DNA of 64,000 bases, taken from the NCBI RefSeq assembly GCF_000497045.1, contig NW_015961955.1, forward strand, positions 1 to 64,000, given 5' to 3'. Numbering within the stretch: position 1 is the stretch's first letter; each line of letters opens with the position of its first letter. Positions 1-10,327 of this stretch are shown here, one piece after another. A program made the translations under genes and the position numbers. Under the pieces are notes generated by a model. It searched no databases, was not told the DNA's origin, and saw only the letters and a list, made by a program, of their open reading frames with translations. This DNA is from Kalmanozyma brasiliensis GHG001 (taxonomy: Eukaryota; Basidiomycota; Ustilaginomycetes; Ustilaginales).

Positions 1-490
1 GTGAGGCCGTGAAACACTGCACACACGCTGACGCTGACCCCCGTGAGATCGAGATGAAAGGGTGGGCGCACAGACGCGGCGCGCAGGCATGCTTCTTTTG
101 CATTTTTCATTTTTTAATTTTCTGTTTTTTGATCAAGTTTTTGTTTCTCCCTTTTTTTTTCGAAAGATGTCCTTGAGCAACCCTGAGCCTTTTGTGCTCC
201 TACCAGCTGCTGCTCGTTGCTGATATTGACACACAGAACAACTGCCAAACGAGACCAATTTATTCCAACAACAAAGTGAGAATCCGTGGCTTCAAGTCTG
301 GGATAGAATCATTAGAGGAACATTGGCTGGAAAAGATATGAAAAGTACATCAAGAGTCCGAAAGAAAAACAATAAAAAAGTGCCAACAACAAAGATGATT
401 CAAAGAGCAGCTGAAGACTGCAATCGCAAAATGATCTGAGATTTATAATTGCTATGATCACTGACAGCGGGTTGTTTTGGACAGACGAGC
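1..490. other. Non-coding left edge
   Basis: No supportable gene. The stretch has a T-rich patch around 100-165 and is otherwise unremarkable. It lies downstream of the Gag-like ORF on the minus strand. I looked for a continuation of that ORF in the other frames and found none that I recognise. Confidence 0.5.
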
Positions 491-1072
491 CTAAAGATGC
501 TCGTACAGCTCGTTTGAGGTCCCCTGGGGCAAGTCTTTTGGGCGCTGCACCAGATATTTGATGCTGTTTTGGCCTTCTTGATCGATGCAGCCACGTAAAA
601 GGACAACAAGATGGCGGTCAAGCTGTTTGTCGAAGTGAGGATCGTCTGGGCGGATCTTTCCCTCGAGCGTGATCAGAGCATTTGTCCAGCAGCGCATAAC
701 GCACAAGAAATGATCATTCCAAGTATGCCAGTTCTCGGCATCGAGCTTTGTAACGTTCTTGAGTAGTCCCTGTAGCCCAATGAGTTTTTCGATAAAGCCA
801 GGACGACATGAGGGCTTGCAACGGCGATGACCGCCGTACCAATTTGTCAAGTACGCCCATACTAGCTCGATCAATGTCTCGTGGCTGAGAACGTCTAGTT
901 CTTCCTCTGATAAGTCCTCTCGCTTGACGTGTTCCAGCTTGTCTTCGTCCTCGCTATCGATTTCGTCGCGTGTGCATCGTTGTTTGCATGATAAGACAGC
1001 AATCAATCGAGCTGCTTTGTGTTGCGGCAATTCAGGAGCTGGATTGACAGCTGTATCGGCGGTGTTGACCAT
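491..1072 (-). CDS. Small Copia-type Gag-like protein (possible retroelement remnant)
   Basis: ATG-started ORF of 193 aa. The N-terminal third is acidic (a run of Glu/Asp around residues 37-58). The second half has the pattern of the Copia/UBN2 Gag N-terminal fold: a Leu-Asp-x-Glu-Asn-Trp-x-x-Trp core near residue 112, a following amphipathic helix with Cys/Trp, then an Asp-Arg-x-x-x-x-Leu stretch, and at the very end the Glu-Leu-Tyr-x-x-Leu that usually marks the middle of such a Gag domain. Known Gag proteins continue past this with more helices and often a CCHC knuckle; here a stop follows at once and no integrase or reverse transcriptase is seen. It could be a truncated element, a domesticated Gag domain, or an unrelated hypothetical protein. 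The assignment rests on by-eye similarity only. Confidence 0.4.
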   Translation of the reverse strand: MVNTADTAVNPAPELPQHKAARLIAVLSCKQRCTRDEIDSEDEDKLEHVKREDLSEEELDVLSHETLIELVWAYLTNWYGGHRRCKPSCRPGFIEKLIGLQGLLKNVTKLDAENWHTWNDHFLCVMRCWTNALITLEGKIRPDDPHFDKQLDRHLVVLLRGCIDQEGQNSIKYLVQRPKDLPQGTSNELYEHL

Positions 1073-2334
1073 CCTGGAGACAAAGTGCGCTTGCTGAACG
1101 CTCTATGAGCCTCTGATGCGGCGTCTGCAGCGGCAGAACAAGAATGACGGAGACGGTGTTGTTGCAACAGCAAGGCTTTGCGGTAAGCGGTGATTACTGA
1201 AACGAGGAAGGCGGATCGTAAAGACAGAAAGGGATTGAGTGTGTGGTACGAGAGGTGATCGAGCAATGTTGGTGTGAGAGCAAAAGCCCACCCAGCGTGA
1301 ACAAGGCTTGACGTGTGTGCACAAGGACCGACAAAGGGACCGAGCGGGTAAGAAAAGACAAAGGGACCAAGCGGGGCAAAGCGCAAGGACTTGAAAAAAA
1401 TTGGAGGCTCTCGAGTGTCTATTGCATCTTGAGCACAATGGTGCAAGCTGTTGCAAGCGCAATCACGCTGCAGAAAGCGTCAACAAAGCCATCTATTTGC
1501 AAATCGATCGGCAGAGATACAGCGTCATTCACAAATTGGTCAGCGTCATCCAGAGCATTTGCGGGGAACAACCTTCCGCCAATTTGAGCATCGCGCAAGA
1601 AGCTGATAATGGACCGGCATTGAAATTTTGTTGCTTAATGCCGATATTGCATGTGACCCTACTAGACATTGGCACAGACAGCAAATCAAGTCAGCGGGGA
1701 ACGCGAGGGAAGATGGTCTGCAGGCTGACGGCGCGCAGCGTAGCAAGCTGTGCCGCCCAAGCCAAGACTGCTTTTCCCATGCAGCAAATCCAGTCTGCGG
1801 ACTTCAGGCAACACCATGTGTACAATTGACGCCGTAACCCCAACCAAATCCGTCATCAAAGCTGTGGTTGAGTCGTCGTCAATGCCAAGCTACACCGCAT
1901 TGCATTCCTCGACGGCTGTGCTGTCGGAGAATTATTTTTGGCGGGGACCGGCCAAATGCCTAGCCGAGCGAGGACCCTGACGCCCCTGCATGAAAAAAAG
2001 GGCGGTGCTTGCCGGCGGTCGAAAGCAATTTCGGCACCGCCTTCTTGCGAGCGCAAGCCAAGCACATCCTTTCTGCGCTTGTCAGCACCACTCTACACAG
2101 CCTCGCAACCTTTGACGACAATCGCAGTACGACCAACGACCGACACGCTTTACGAATAACAACCAACACGTTTCACGACCCACCAACACGCTCTGCTCAA
2201 CGCGCAGGGTGTAGACGACCAGCAAGAAAAAGGCAGCAATCATCGCGCTGCTCTTTCTTTCCGACCATCGACTCAAGACCTTCGCTTTCCAACTGATCTC
2301 GATTTGACTCCTTCCCACTTGATCGACAGCCACG
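1073..2334. other. 1.26-kb intergenic region
   Basis: Only short, mutually overlapping ORFs without recognisable domains occur. It must hold the promoter of the Gag-like ORF (leftward) and that of the tetraspan gene (rightward). The last 200 bases before 2335 are pyrimidine-rich on the + strand, as is common for 5' leaders in this window. Confidence 0.4.
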
Positions 2335-3081
2335 ATGAAGACCTTCTGCTGCTGCTTACCTGTTCGCCTGGGCGTTTTTGTCCTATCAGCCGTCACTGCA
2401 GTCGCGTCGGTCTTGCTCGCCTACACACAGCTGTTCCTACTTCTCGACCACCGAGCCCAATACAGCACGTTCGAGCTAGCAATCCGCGGCGCGCTTGCCG
2501 GTGTCACGATCTTGATAGCGCTCGCATCGATCTTCGGCTTCTTCGGCTCGCTCTTCGCTCGGAGGGGAATGGTCGCCTTCTACTCGAACATGCTCTGGAT
2601 CGGTCTTCTCGTATTCACTGTGCTCGGCGGTATCGAGCTCTGGCAGCTTTTCTCCAAGCGAGACGAGGCAACCCAACACTGTCAGAACGAGGTCAACGCC
2701 AAGACGGTGAAGCTGCAAGGTGTTTTCGGCATCTCATTCGACAGCGCTCAAGAAGATGCCTGCAAGAAGCTCGCTACTACAAGTGCTGTTGTTGTCGCTG
2801 TCCTGTTCGGCATCCTGGTTCTCGTTCTCATGTGGCTCATCGGCATTGTCACCAAGTACAAGCACCAGCTCGAGGAGCGCGACGCAGCAGACGAGGAATA
2901 CACTCAGAAGACCGGCGTCTCGCCAAGCTCACGCGTTTTCGGCAACATCGGCAGGCGTTCGACAAAGTATCAGCCCGCAGAGACGCGCGAAGGCGACGAG
3001 AGCGCATTCCTGCACACCACGACGGCGCCAGCGGGCTTCAAGAACGCCTCGTACGAGCGCAGCGGCTACCAGCAAGTCTGA
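2335..3081 (+). CDS. Four-helix tetraspan membrane protein
   Basis: 248 aa with four clear hydrophobic segments: about residues 12-35, 47-71, 79-101 and 147-171. The N-terminus carries a Cys-Cys-Cys cluster at residues 5-7, a likely palmitoylation site. The loop between helices 3 and 4 is about 45 residues with two cysteines (around 122 and 142) that could pair. The C-terminal tail of about 75 residues is polar and predicted cytosolic. This topology resembles small fungal tetraspanins or MARVEL/SUR7-like proteins. The large loop lacks the diagnostic Cys-Cys-Gly motif, so I do not call it a true tetraspanin. No intron is needed; the ATG at 2335 is the first in frame. Confidence 0.75.
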   Translation: MKTFCCCLPVRLGVFVLSAVTAVASVLLAYTQLFLLLDHRAQYSTFELAIRGALAGVTILIALASIFGFFGSLFARRGMVAFYSNMLWIGLLVFTVLGGIELWQLFSKRDEATQHCQNEVNAKTVKLQGVFGISFDSAQEDACKKLATTSAVVVAVLFGILVLVLMWLIGIVTKYKHQLEERDAADEEYTQKTGVSPSSRVFGNIGRRSTKYQPAETREGDESAFLHTTTAPAGFKNASYERSGYQQV

Positions 3082-4039
3082 ACTCAGCGCAGCTCGCCTC
3101 AAGCCGCCAGATCCACTTTCGGGCGATTCTACATACCATCATACCATCAACGACTCTTCATGTGCATATGAACGCTCCAGTAGACTGTAACAAGGACGAT
3201 TTTAAGGATTTCAGATAGCGTTGCCGTGCGATTCGATCTCTGAGAAAGCGATTGGCGAGTCTGACGGCGCATTGAGGCGGGCGAGTCCAGCCTGTGCGAG
3301 CCTCAACGCTCTGGGCGGGTCGCATGTGCGTACACAGCTCGAGAAGCAAGCTGCAGACCATTACTGGAACCGATTATTGCGCCCCTATTTCCGCCTGCCT
3401 TTTTTGCGCTCGTCTCAAATGGCCAACGAGCTTGGATCGCGCGCAAACCTCAATGGTCATCCTGCTCGCGCAGACATGACCTGTGCACGACGCTATTGCG
3501 CACGTTCGTCCAAGATTCCACGCTAATGTGCAGCTGCGGCGTGAAGGGGTAGCGAAAAGCACAGGCGAAGGTTCGTACCGTCTCGGTTTTTCTGCCGGCC
3601 AAGCGACTCGTACCGTTACGGTATGAATTTTCGACCCGAAAATTGAACCGTCTCGATTCTCAGGCTTACCGCCGCACGTCAGCTTACGCTGTGTCTCGTT
3701 TCGCAGAGCTATGACGGCTCGCCGGGCGCAGATGAGATTCTGATGTCGAGTGCACGCCAAGCTGAGCTTCTGTGCGGATCCGGGCCCTCTGCACCATCTG
3801 TTCCTCGAGCCGACAGACGCAGACGCCGTTGCTATGCTCGCAGCTTTCAAAAGCCAAAACAATCGAGTTGATAGCATCTCAGGTGTTACAGGTCACATCG
3901 CACAAGCTCTTCTCGAGGACACGGTCGATATCATGGTCTCAAACGCTGAAGTACGACGGTGGACGGATTAGATACAAATGCAAGGGGGGAGCTACGGCCC
4001 AGACAAGAGGGGGATGCGGACGCTGAGCGAGCAAGTATG
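3082..4039. other. 0.96-kb intergenic region with palindromes
   Basis: No supportable gene. It contains a compact cluster of direct and inverted repeats at 3573-3655, listed separately. It lies between the 3' ends of the tetraspan gene and of SF3B1, which converge. Confidence 0.5.
3573..3655. repeat. Cluster of short palindromes and direct repeats
   Basis: Two adjacent perfect inverted repeats: TACCGT-T-ACGGTA at 3611-3623, and AATTTTCG-ACC-CGAAAATT at 3626-3644. The 9-mer TCGTACCGT occurs at 3573 and 3608, and ACCGTCTCG occurs near 3577 and 3647. Function unknown; it could be a 3'-end hairpin, a binding site array or a decayed repeat. Confidence 0.6.
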
Positions 4040-7000
4040 CTAGATGAAGGAGGACAACGCGTGCCTACAGTAGTCGTTGCGTTCGGTCGAGAGGGCATCG
4101 AATGACGGGTAGTACGCTGTGAGTGCGTCTTGGCTGCGCAAGTATGTGGTGTTGAGGATGCGTACATACGCTTCGCGAACCTTTCGAGCCGGCGCAAAGA
4201 CACCCTGAAGGGTGTGATTCAGAAGAACGCCCGGTCCAAGGGCCACCTCGAGACTTTCAATGGCCGATGTCACAGATCCGAGGACGTGCGGACTCGTCTC
4301 GAAGATGTTGGGCCAAATCAAGTTAAAGAGATGTCCTAGACTCTCTTCGTGACCGAGTCCGAAAGTGCCGAGCGCAACATGGTGGACGATGCTGGCGGCT
4401 GTTTGGCGGTGAACGTGATCTCGATCCGTGAGTGCGTCCTCGAGGCAGCTGATGACCGAGTAGACGTAGTCCTTGTTTGCTTCGCCGATGTATTGAAAGA
4501 GGAAAGCAAGAGATTTGAGTGCGCCCGTACGTACGCTGACTTCGGGCGTGCGGTACTCGTTGAGAATGGCGGGAATGGTGGTGAAGGGCCCGCATGTCTC
4601 GGCGACGATGGCGATAGCGACGGTGGAACAGACACGCGACTGCCTCTCTTGGACCCGAAGGTTTGTAGTCAGGACTTGCAGAACGTCCGAGGGACCGATT
4701 GCTCGAGCGATGTAACCGAAACTGTTGACTGCGGCTCGTCGGATGGCCTTTTTGTGTGCTTTTAAAAGGTCGAGCAACTCGAAGCAGATGCGCATCCACT
4801 CGCGGGGGCTGACGGACTCGGCGCCTTTGTCTGCGATCCTGCCGATGAGATTGATGCTGGCCTCCTGGACCTTCTCGTGACGGTTGCGGAGGATGGGCGT
4901 CATGCGAGGAAGCAGGTCCTTGATGGGCGGACTCATCTGAGCCATGCCGACCACGTTGGCGATCGCTGTCTCGGCGCTGATGATGGAAGCAAGCGCATCG
5001 GGAAACTCCTCGCCGAGTTGCTCGAAGAGTACGACGCCGAGCTTCGCCAGAAGGGCGTCCTCGCCACATTGCTTGATCACGACTGCGAGCTTCGTCGTCA
5101 GGTCGGCTGCCTGCTGGCGTGTCTTGGCGTCCTTCGAGTTGAGTCTCCACAGCGCTGTCGATACGATCTGCGTCAGATATGGCTTGGCACGCATGCCGAG
5201 CGCATTGATGACGGTCGCAACGCCTTCGAGCATGATCTGGTCCTCGACCGTTTGTTCTTGGAATGCGTAGATGAGGCCATCGATGAGCTGGATCTCCAGG
5301 CGCTCATCGATGTCGGCTGCGCCCAGATTCGAGACCACCTTCTGAATCGTCTCCATGACCATCTTGCGGAAGGGCTCGCTCTCGTCCTTGAGCTCGTTGA
5401 CAACGCGCGAAACGATCTCGGCAACGCCGACCTTATTGGCAAGCTCGACGGTGGTCTCGACGACTTGCTTGTAGGTGCGGCGATCGAGAGCCGAGCGTCG
5501 CGTCCGGAAGCCCTTCATGAACTCGGAAAGCATCTCGTCTCGCAGGAAGGCTCCCGTGACGCCGTCTGTGGCAGCGCACTGCTTGACGACCTTGAGCACG
5601 ATCTTCTTCATCTCCTCGTCGGCGCTCTGGAACTCCCTGATCAGTGTAGGCGTGACCTCCTTGACGAAGTAAAGGGTCGCATCACTGTCCATGAGCGGAA
5701 TGATAAAGCCGATGGCTTTGAGGAAGGCGGCAAGCCCCTTGCCTCGGTGCTGGCGGATGCCGATCCAGAGAGGTTTGAGCACGTTCTCGAAGCTTTCGAT
5801 ACCGTACGGAGCGGCTGCTTCAGCGAGTGCGGCCAACGCCAATGCGGTCATGGTCTTGACCTTCTGCTGTTCGTCCTCCAAACCCTTCTCCACGCAGTTC
5901 ACCAGGGATCCAAGATGAGGCAGGATGGCGCAGCCCATCATGATGGCAATCTGTTGGACGATGCGGATACCGGTGTGTCGCGCTTGCCAACTCTTCTTGG
6001 ATCGGCAGACGGCCTTGAGGAACGGCAGCAAGGCGGGAATGCCGAGGGCGGATGCGACGACGGCAAAGGCTCTTGCTGTGGTGTTGCGCACGTACTCGTC
6101 GACGTGGTCGATGTCGGGACGCATGGTGCTGATCATGTGTGCGAGGCCGGCTGCTTTCGAGAGATTGCTGATGATCTCGCGCCCTTCGATTCGAGCGTAG
6201 TAGTCCTCGTCGATGAGGAGGGGCTCAATGACGACCAGGATGCGGCCAACATAGGGGCGAACGAGGTCGTCCAGCTTGTAGAGAATGCGATCGATGACCT
6301 TGACGAGGAGATGTCGCTCTTGATCCTCGAGCGTGCGCTCCATGAGCAGAGGAAGGATCTTGTCGAAGAGCGGACCAGGTCCGAAATCGCGAGCGCGGTC
6401 GGAGATCTGTCGAAGTGCTTGCTTGCGCTGCGAAGGCAGTCCGTTCTTGATCTTGAGGAGCAAGCGCATGATCTTGCGCTCCTTCTGCTCCTCGGAACTG
6501 AGGGCGGACTCGTCTTGCTCGGTGAGGATCTTCTTGAAGAAGGCTTGATCCTCGGTTTTGAAGAAGGCGAGCTGTCCGACGCCGGGGATGTCGGTCGGCA
6601 AGTCGGGGATCATCTCTTCAAGGACAGCGCGCGTTGCGCCTTCATCCTGCATCATGAACCCGCCGCCGTTCTCAGGTGCTGGAGCGGCCATGAGCTTGGA
6701 GGCTGGTGTGCGGACGGGAGCATAGTCGGCTGGTGGCTCGACGATGGTGTATCCTTCTGAGGGCAAGATCGAGTTGAGCTCCTCATCGGACAGATAGCGA
6801 TTGCGAGGGTCGACAGCCGAGACAGATGCGGAAGATGCGCCGCTCGAAGTTGCGGATTGAAGTTTGTGATCGGCGTCGGTGGCGTCCTCGCCTGTTGGTG
6901 CTTGATCCCAGCGGGAGCGCTTTGCTGCTGGCTTGGCGGCGTCCTGGTCGGCGGTGCTGGTAACCTCCTTCGACTCTGTAGGAGCCTCATCCCAACGAGA

Positions 7001-7717
7001 TCGCCTCTTGCGTGGTGCTGCTTCTGTCGACGCCTCTGCTATGTCGTGACCGTTGGTTTCTGGCTTGACCTCCTCGGGCGCAGCCACGTCCCATCTTCGC
7101 TTCCGTCTTGCTTTGGGTGTGCGGTCGCCTTCTGGCTTGTCGGAAGAGGTCGAGGGCTTGATGTCCCATTCGTCTTGATCAGGTCGTTCTGTCTCCTTCT
7201 CCTTGGCCTCCTTCTCCTTTGCGTCGATCAAGCGGCGCACTCGCTCCTCCTCGCGCTCCAGCTCGGCTCTGCGCATGCGATCCTTGTAGCTCTCCTCCTC
7301 GTCTCCCTTCGTCTGACCGTTCTCGGCGAAAGCATCTACTGCCTTTCCATCCCCAAGTTCGCGATTGAATCGGCGCAGATGATAGTCGCTCTGACGTGCC
7401 GCAACCTGTCTCGACTCTGACCGTGCCTTGAGAGGATCCAAGTCTTCATCCGCGAACTCGTGTAGCAGGTGCTGAGGGGCCGAATATGCATCGAGCGGAT
7501 TTGCCCTCCTGCCGGTGGATGGGCCACTGTCGTTGTCGGATCCGCTGTCGTCGCTGGCTGCGTCCATGGGCAGTTCTCGCACATAGTCGCTGCGCTTTCC
7601 TGCCCCATAGATGTCTTGGTCGTAGCCGCCCAGCTTGCCTACTGCAACCTTGTTCTTCGTGGCGCTAGCATTGCGAGCCTCCTGAAGCCTGCGGATCTCG
7701 TCCGCCTCTTCCGTCAT
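4040..7717 (-). CDS. SF3B1: U2 snRNP splicing factor 3B subunit 1 (SF3B1 / Prp10 / Hsh155)
   Basis: 1,225 aa in a single open frame (human 1,304). SF3B1 is the HEAT-repeat scaffold of SF3b that clamps the U2-branch-site duplex in the nucleus. The N-terminal 300 residues are charged and disordered and carry three U2AF-ligand-type Arg-Trp motifs in basic contexts (Trp209, Trp242, Trp270). The HEAT superhelix runs from about residue 390 to the end and is very close to the animal protein, including the C-terminal block ending near Tyr-Pro-Ser-Phe. By counted alignment, human E622, R625, N626, H662 and K700 are conserved here (K700 equals Lys619), whereas human K666 is Arg585. The Arg-Arg pair at human 1074-1075, near the pladienolide site, is conserved. 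It is divergent from ESA1; their ATGs are 528 bp apart. Confidence 0.97.
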   Translation of the reverse strand: MTEEADEIRRLQEARNASATKNKVAVGKLGGYDQDIYGAGKRSDYVRELPMDAASDDSGSDNDSGPSTGRRANPLDAYSAPQHLLHEFADEDLDPLKARSESRQVAARQSDYHLRRFNRELGDGKAVDAFAENGQTKGDEEESYKDRMRRAELEREEERVRRLIDAKEKEAKEKETERPDQDEWDIKPSTSSDKPEGDRTPKARRKRRWDVAAPEEVKPETNGHDIAEASTEAAPRKRRSRWDEAPTESKEVTSTADQDAAKPAAKRSRWDQAPTGEDATDADHKLQSATSSGASSASVSAVDPRNRYLSDEELNSILPSEGYTIVEPPADYAPVRTPASKLMAAPAPENGGGFMMQDEGATRAVLEEMIPDLPTDIPGVGQLAFFKTEDQAFFKKILTEQDESALSSEEQKERKIMRLLLKIKNGLPSQRKQALRQISDRARDFGPGPLFDKILPLLMERTLEDQERHLLVKVIDRILYKLDDLVRPYVGRILVVIEPLLIDEDYYARIEGREIISNLSKAAGLAHMISTMRPDIDHVDEYVRNTTARAFAVVASALGIPALLPFLKAVCRSKKSWQARHTGIRIVQQIAIMMGCAILPHLGSLVNCVEKGLEDEQQKVKTMTALALAALAEAAAPYGIESFENVLKPLWIGIRQHRGKGLAAFLKAIGFIIPLMDSDATLYFVKEVTPTLIREFQSADEEMKKIVLKVVKQCAATDGVTGAFLRDEMLSEFMKGFRTRRSALDRRTYKQVVETTVELANKVGVAEIVSRVVNELKDESEPFRKMVMETIQKVVSNLGAADIDERLEIQLIDGLIYAFQEQTVEDQIMLEGVATVINALGMRAKPYLTQIVSTALWRLNSKDAKTRQQAADLTTKLAVVIKQCGEDALLAKLGVVLFEQLGEEFPDALASIISAETAIANVVGMAQMSPPIKDLLPRMTPILRNRHEKVQEASINLIGRIADKGAESVSPREWMRICFELLDLLKAHKKAIRRAAVNSFGYIARAIGPSDVLQVLTTNLRVQERQSRVCSTVAIAIVAETCGPFTTIPAILNEYRTPEVSVRTGALKSLAFLFQYIGEANKDYVYSVISCLEDALTDRDHVHRQTAASIVHHVALGTFGLGHEESLGHLFNLIWPNIFETSPHVLGSVTSAIESLEVALGPGVLLNHTLQGVFAPARKVREAYVRILNTTYLRSQDALTAYYPSFDALSTERNDYCRHALSSFI

Positions 7718-8245
7718 GTCGGGCGGTCAGTCGTGGTGGCAAAGGTTGAGATTGAGCCGCGATACTGACTGCCTTGACCGCGTGCTTGTGGTCGGGGTAT
7801 AGATTCGGCGCTTCGAGCTGCGCGTGGATCGATCTGATGAGTGCAAATCAAGCGTCGAAAGTAGCAGATGTGTCGAAGCCCTGTCTGGCGAGCTTGTTGG
7901 TACAAAGGGGTCGAGTGATGTGGAAGCAAAGATGGAAAGAAGCCGTCACGAAGATCGCAAAGGCTCAGCGATTCGCACAATTTGGCTGGGGTCCAGTCAG
8001 ATCTCAGAATTTCAACCCCGATTGAGGTTGATCTCCCGATTCAACTAACGCATGCGCGCGGAAGGCTGAGTCGCTGCGAATTTTGGTTCGTGTTCACGAT
8101 CCAAACCATCCGCACCGGGTCACTGCCTTCCATCCATATCGAGCCACAGCGACCTCAACATCGACTCATCGAATCAGTTGCCGTTGCAACACAACACGAC
8201 TCAGCTCGGCTCTCACAGCCGGGCAACCGTTCACTCACTCCAGTC
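7718..8245. promoter_or_regulatory. Shared divergent promoter, SF3B1 / ESA1
   Basis: 527 bp separate the two ATGs. The frame of ESA1 is open upstream to 7982, but the residues there show no similarity to MYST proteins, so I treat the stretch as 5' leader and promoter. No TATA box stands out. Confidence 0.5.
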
Positions 8246-9916
8246 ATGGCACCTCGCGCTCAGAAGGCGGCAAGCGGTACGCCGGGTGGCTCGGGAACGC
8301 CCGGTCCAGACGATGGTCCGCAGATCAGTCCAGGAGGCACGTACGGCTTGGAGGATGTGGTGGTAGGCTCCAAAGCCTTCGTTCAGAAGCCCGACGTGGT
8401 TACGGGAGAGATGGAGGAGAGGAAGGCCGAAATCCTGTCCATTCGCGAGAAGCCCAAACCTCGTCTCACCAAGAAGCAACAAGCAGAGCTCGAAGGCAAG
8501 CCGGCGCCGACATTGGAGGAGAAGCTGGAGTACTATGTCCACTACAGCGAATTCAATAAGCGCCTTGACGAGTGGGTCAGCGGCACTCGTATCATCACTT
8601 CTCGCGAGCTGGAATGGCCAAAGAAGGAGCCGGTCAACGACAAGACCAAGAGGAAGATTGTGCGCACAGCGAGTGGAGCGTCCACGCCTTCGACGCCCCT
8701 CACACCGACTGGCAAAGGCAGTCGTGGCGCTGGCGCCAGCAACTTGCTCAAGAAGGCGGCCAAGAACGTCTTGGAAGAGGCGGGTCTCGAGACACCACAA
8801 AAGCGCAAGGCCGACTCTGGCGACACAACAAGAGCCGAATCAGTGGATGCAGACGCAGATGGCGAGGACGATGATGAGGGCGCTGTCGTCGAGATGGAGA
8901 TGCTCGGTGGCCGAGACATTGCAACAGGAAGCGATGGCAACCTCAGCGCCTCCGTCAGTGCCTCGCTCAACGCTAACCAAGGCCAAGAAACCTTCAGCAA
9001 GAAGCAGGAGATCGAGAAGCTACGCACGTCAGGCTCCATGACCCAGTCCGTCTCGGAAGTCGCTCGTGTGAAGAACCTCAACAAGATTCAGATGGGCGAT
9101 GCTCTCGTCTCGACATGGTACTTTTCCGCCTATCCTGCCGAATACGCACACATCGATGTCCTCTACATCTGCGAGCTCTGCCTCTCCTACTATCCGAGCC
9201 CCTTCACGCTCAAGCGCCATCGAAGCAAGTGCGCGCTCCAGCATCCGCCAGGCAACGAGATCTACCGACACGAAGAGATCTCCTTTTTCGAGATCGACGG
9301 CCGCAAGCAAAGGACGTGGTGCCGCAACCTATGTCTGCTCAGCAAGTGCTTCCTCGACCACAAGACGCTCTACTACGACGTCGATCCCTTCCTCTACTAT
9401 TGCATGGTCAAGCGCGACGACAAGGGCTGCCACCTCTTGGGCTACTTTTCCAAGGAGAAGGATTCGGCGGAGAACTACAACGTCGCCTGTATCTTGACGC
9501 TACCGCAACACCAGCGCCACGGCTACGGCAAGCTGCTCATCGAGTTCTCCTACGAGCTCAGCAAGATCGAGAAGAAGCTCGGCAGTCCTGAAAAGCCGCT
9601 CTCGGATCTGGGTCTGCTGAGTTACCGTGCCTACTGGGCCGAGATCATCGTCGACCTGCTGCTCAACACCGAGGAGGACATCAGCATCGAAGAGATTGCA
9701 CAAAAGACCGCCTTCACCCACGCCGACGTGCTCCACACCTGCATGGCGCTCAACATGCTCAAGCAGTACCAGGGCAAGCACTATCTCGTCCTTTCGGATG
9801 CGGTCATCGCAAAACACGCGAAGACGGCCAAGAAGAACCGCAAGCGCATCAACCCAGCCAAGCTCGTGTGGACCCCGCCGTCATACCAGCGCTTCCAGCT
9901 TCAGTTTGGTTGGTAG
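8246..9916 (+). CDS. ESA1: MYST-family histone acetyltransferase Esa1/Tip60, catalytic subunit of NuA4
   Basis: 556 aa from the ATG at 8246, chosen because conserved sequence starts soon after it. Domains in order: a tudor-knot/chromo-barrel at about residues 32-120; a variable Ser/Thr/acidic linker to about 280 with a possible NLS near 186; a C2HC zinc finger (Cys309, Cys312, His325, Cys329); and the acetyltransferase core. The acetyl-CoA loop is Gln-Arg-His-Gly-Tyr-Gly at 423-428. Catalytic Cys415 and Glu449 keep the 34-residue spacing of yeast C304/E338, and Lys373 matches the auto-acetylated Lys262. The protein acetylates histone H4 and H2A in transcription and DNA repair. The linker makes it about 110 aa longer than the yeast protein. 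No intron is needed. Confidence 0.96.
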   Translation: MAPRAQKAASGTPGGSGTPGPDDGPQISPGGTYGLEDVVVGSKAFVQKPDVVTGEMEERKAEILSIREKPKPRLTKKQQAELEGKPAPTLEEKLEYYVHYSEFNKRLDEWVSGTRIITSRELEWPKKEPVNDKTKRKIVRTASGASTPSTPLTPTGKGSRGAGASNLLKKAAKNVLEEAGLETPQKRKADSGDTTRAESVDADADGEDDDEGAVVEMEMLGGRDIATGSDGNLSASVSASLNANQGQETFSKKQEIEKLRTSGSMTQSVSEVARVKNLNKIQMGDALVSTWYFSAYPAEYAHIDVLYICELCLSYYPSPFTLKRHRSKCALQHPPGNEIYRHEEISFFEIDGRKQRTWCRNLCLLSKCFLDHKTLYYDVDPFLYYCMVKRDDKGCHLLGYFSKEKDSAENYNVACILTLPQHQRHGYGKLLIEFSYELSKIEKKLGSPEKPLSDLGLLSYRAYWAEIIVDLLLNTEEDISIEEIAQKTAFTHADVLHTCMALNMLKQYQGKHYLVLSDAVIAKHAKTAKKNRKRINPAKLVWTPPSYQRFQLQFGW

Positions 9917-10327
9917 TCCGTCCGTCAAGATCCGTCAAGGCATCTGAATCTGCTCCTCGTCTGTCCAGTCTTCGGCTGTATCATGTTTTGAAATTGTATT
10001 AGTATCGCTCTCGTTTGCAGCGCAGTGGCTGGGTTGTCTGGTGAACAGCTTGATTATTGCCTTCCGGCCGCCGCAAGTGCATCTACCGTCCCTGCTCGAG
10101 CCGGAACCGCTCCCACTAGAGGCTTGGGCACCGTTATCAGCGCTGCCAGCTTCGGTACCACTTGGTGAAGTTTGCACGACTGCGCACGGTCAGAGCGTCC
10201 ACGCTCGTTTGCTTTGGGCCCACCGGGTCTCGACTGTGCGTCACAGGATCTCCATCACAACGAAGGGCATGTTAACCGAAGCCAAGGCAGCGTGCAGCTG
10301 ATGAGTGTGGAACTCGCCTATGCCTCT
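9917..10327. other. Convergent 3' intergenic region, ESA1 / sirtuin
   Basis: 411 bp between two stop codons. Small ORFs in it lack ATG starts or similarity. Nothing else is recognised. Confidence 0.5.

Noticed and set aside
4877..6760. 627-codon plus-strand ORF opposite SF3B1
   Set aside because: It is the mirror of a highly conserved coding region; long antisense frames arise from GC-rich third positions. No domain is recognised.
7982..8245. Upstream extension of the ESA1 frame
   Set aside because: No similarity to MYST proteins; the natural start is the ATG at 8246.
9935..10177. 80-codon minus-strand ORF between ESA1 and the sirtuin
   Set aside because: Begins at GTG rather than ATG, and no similarity is seen.
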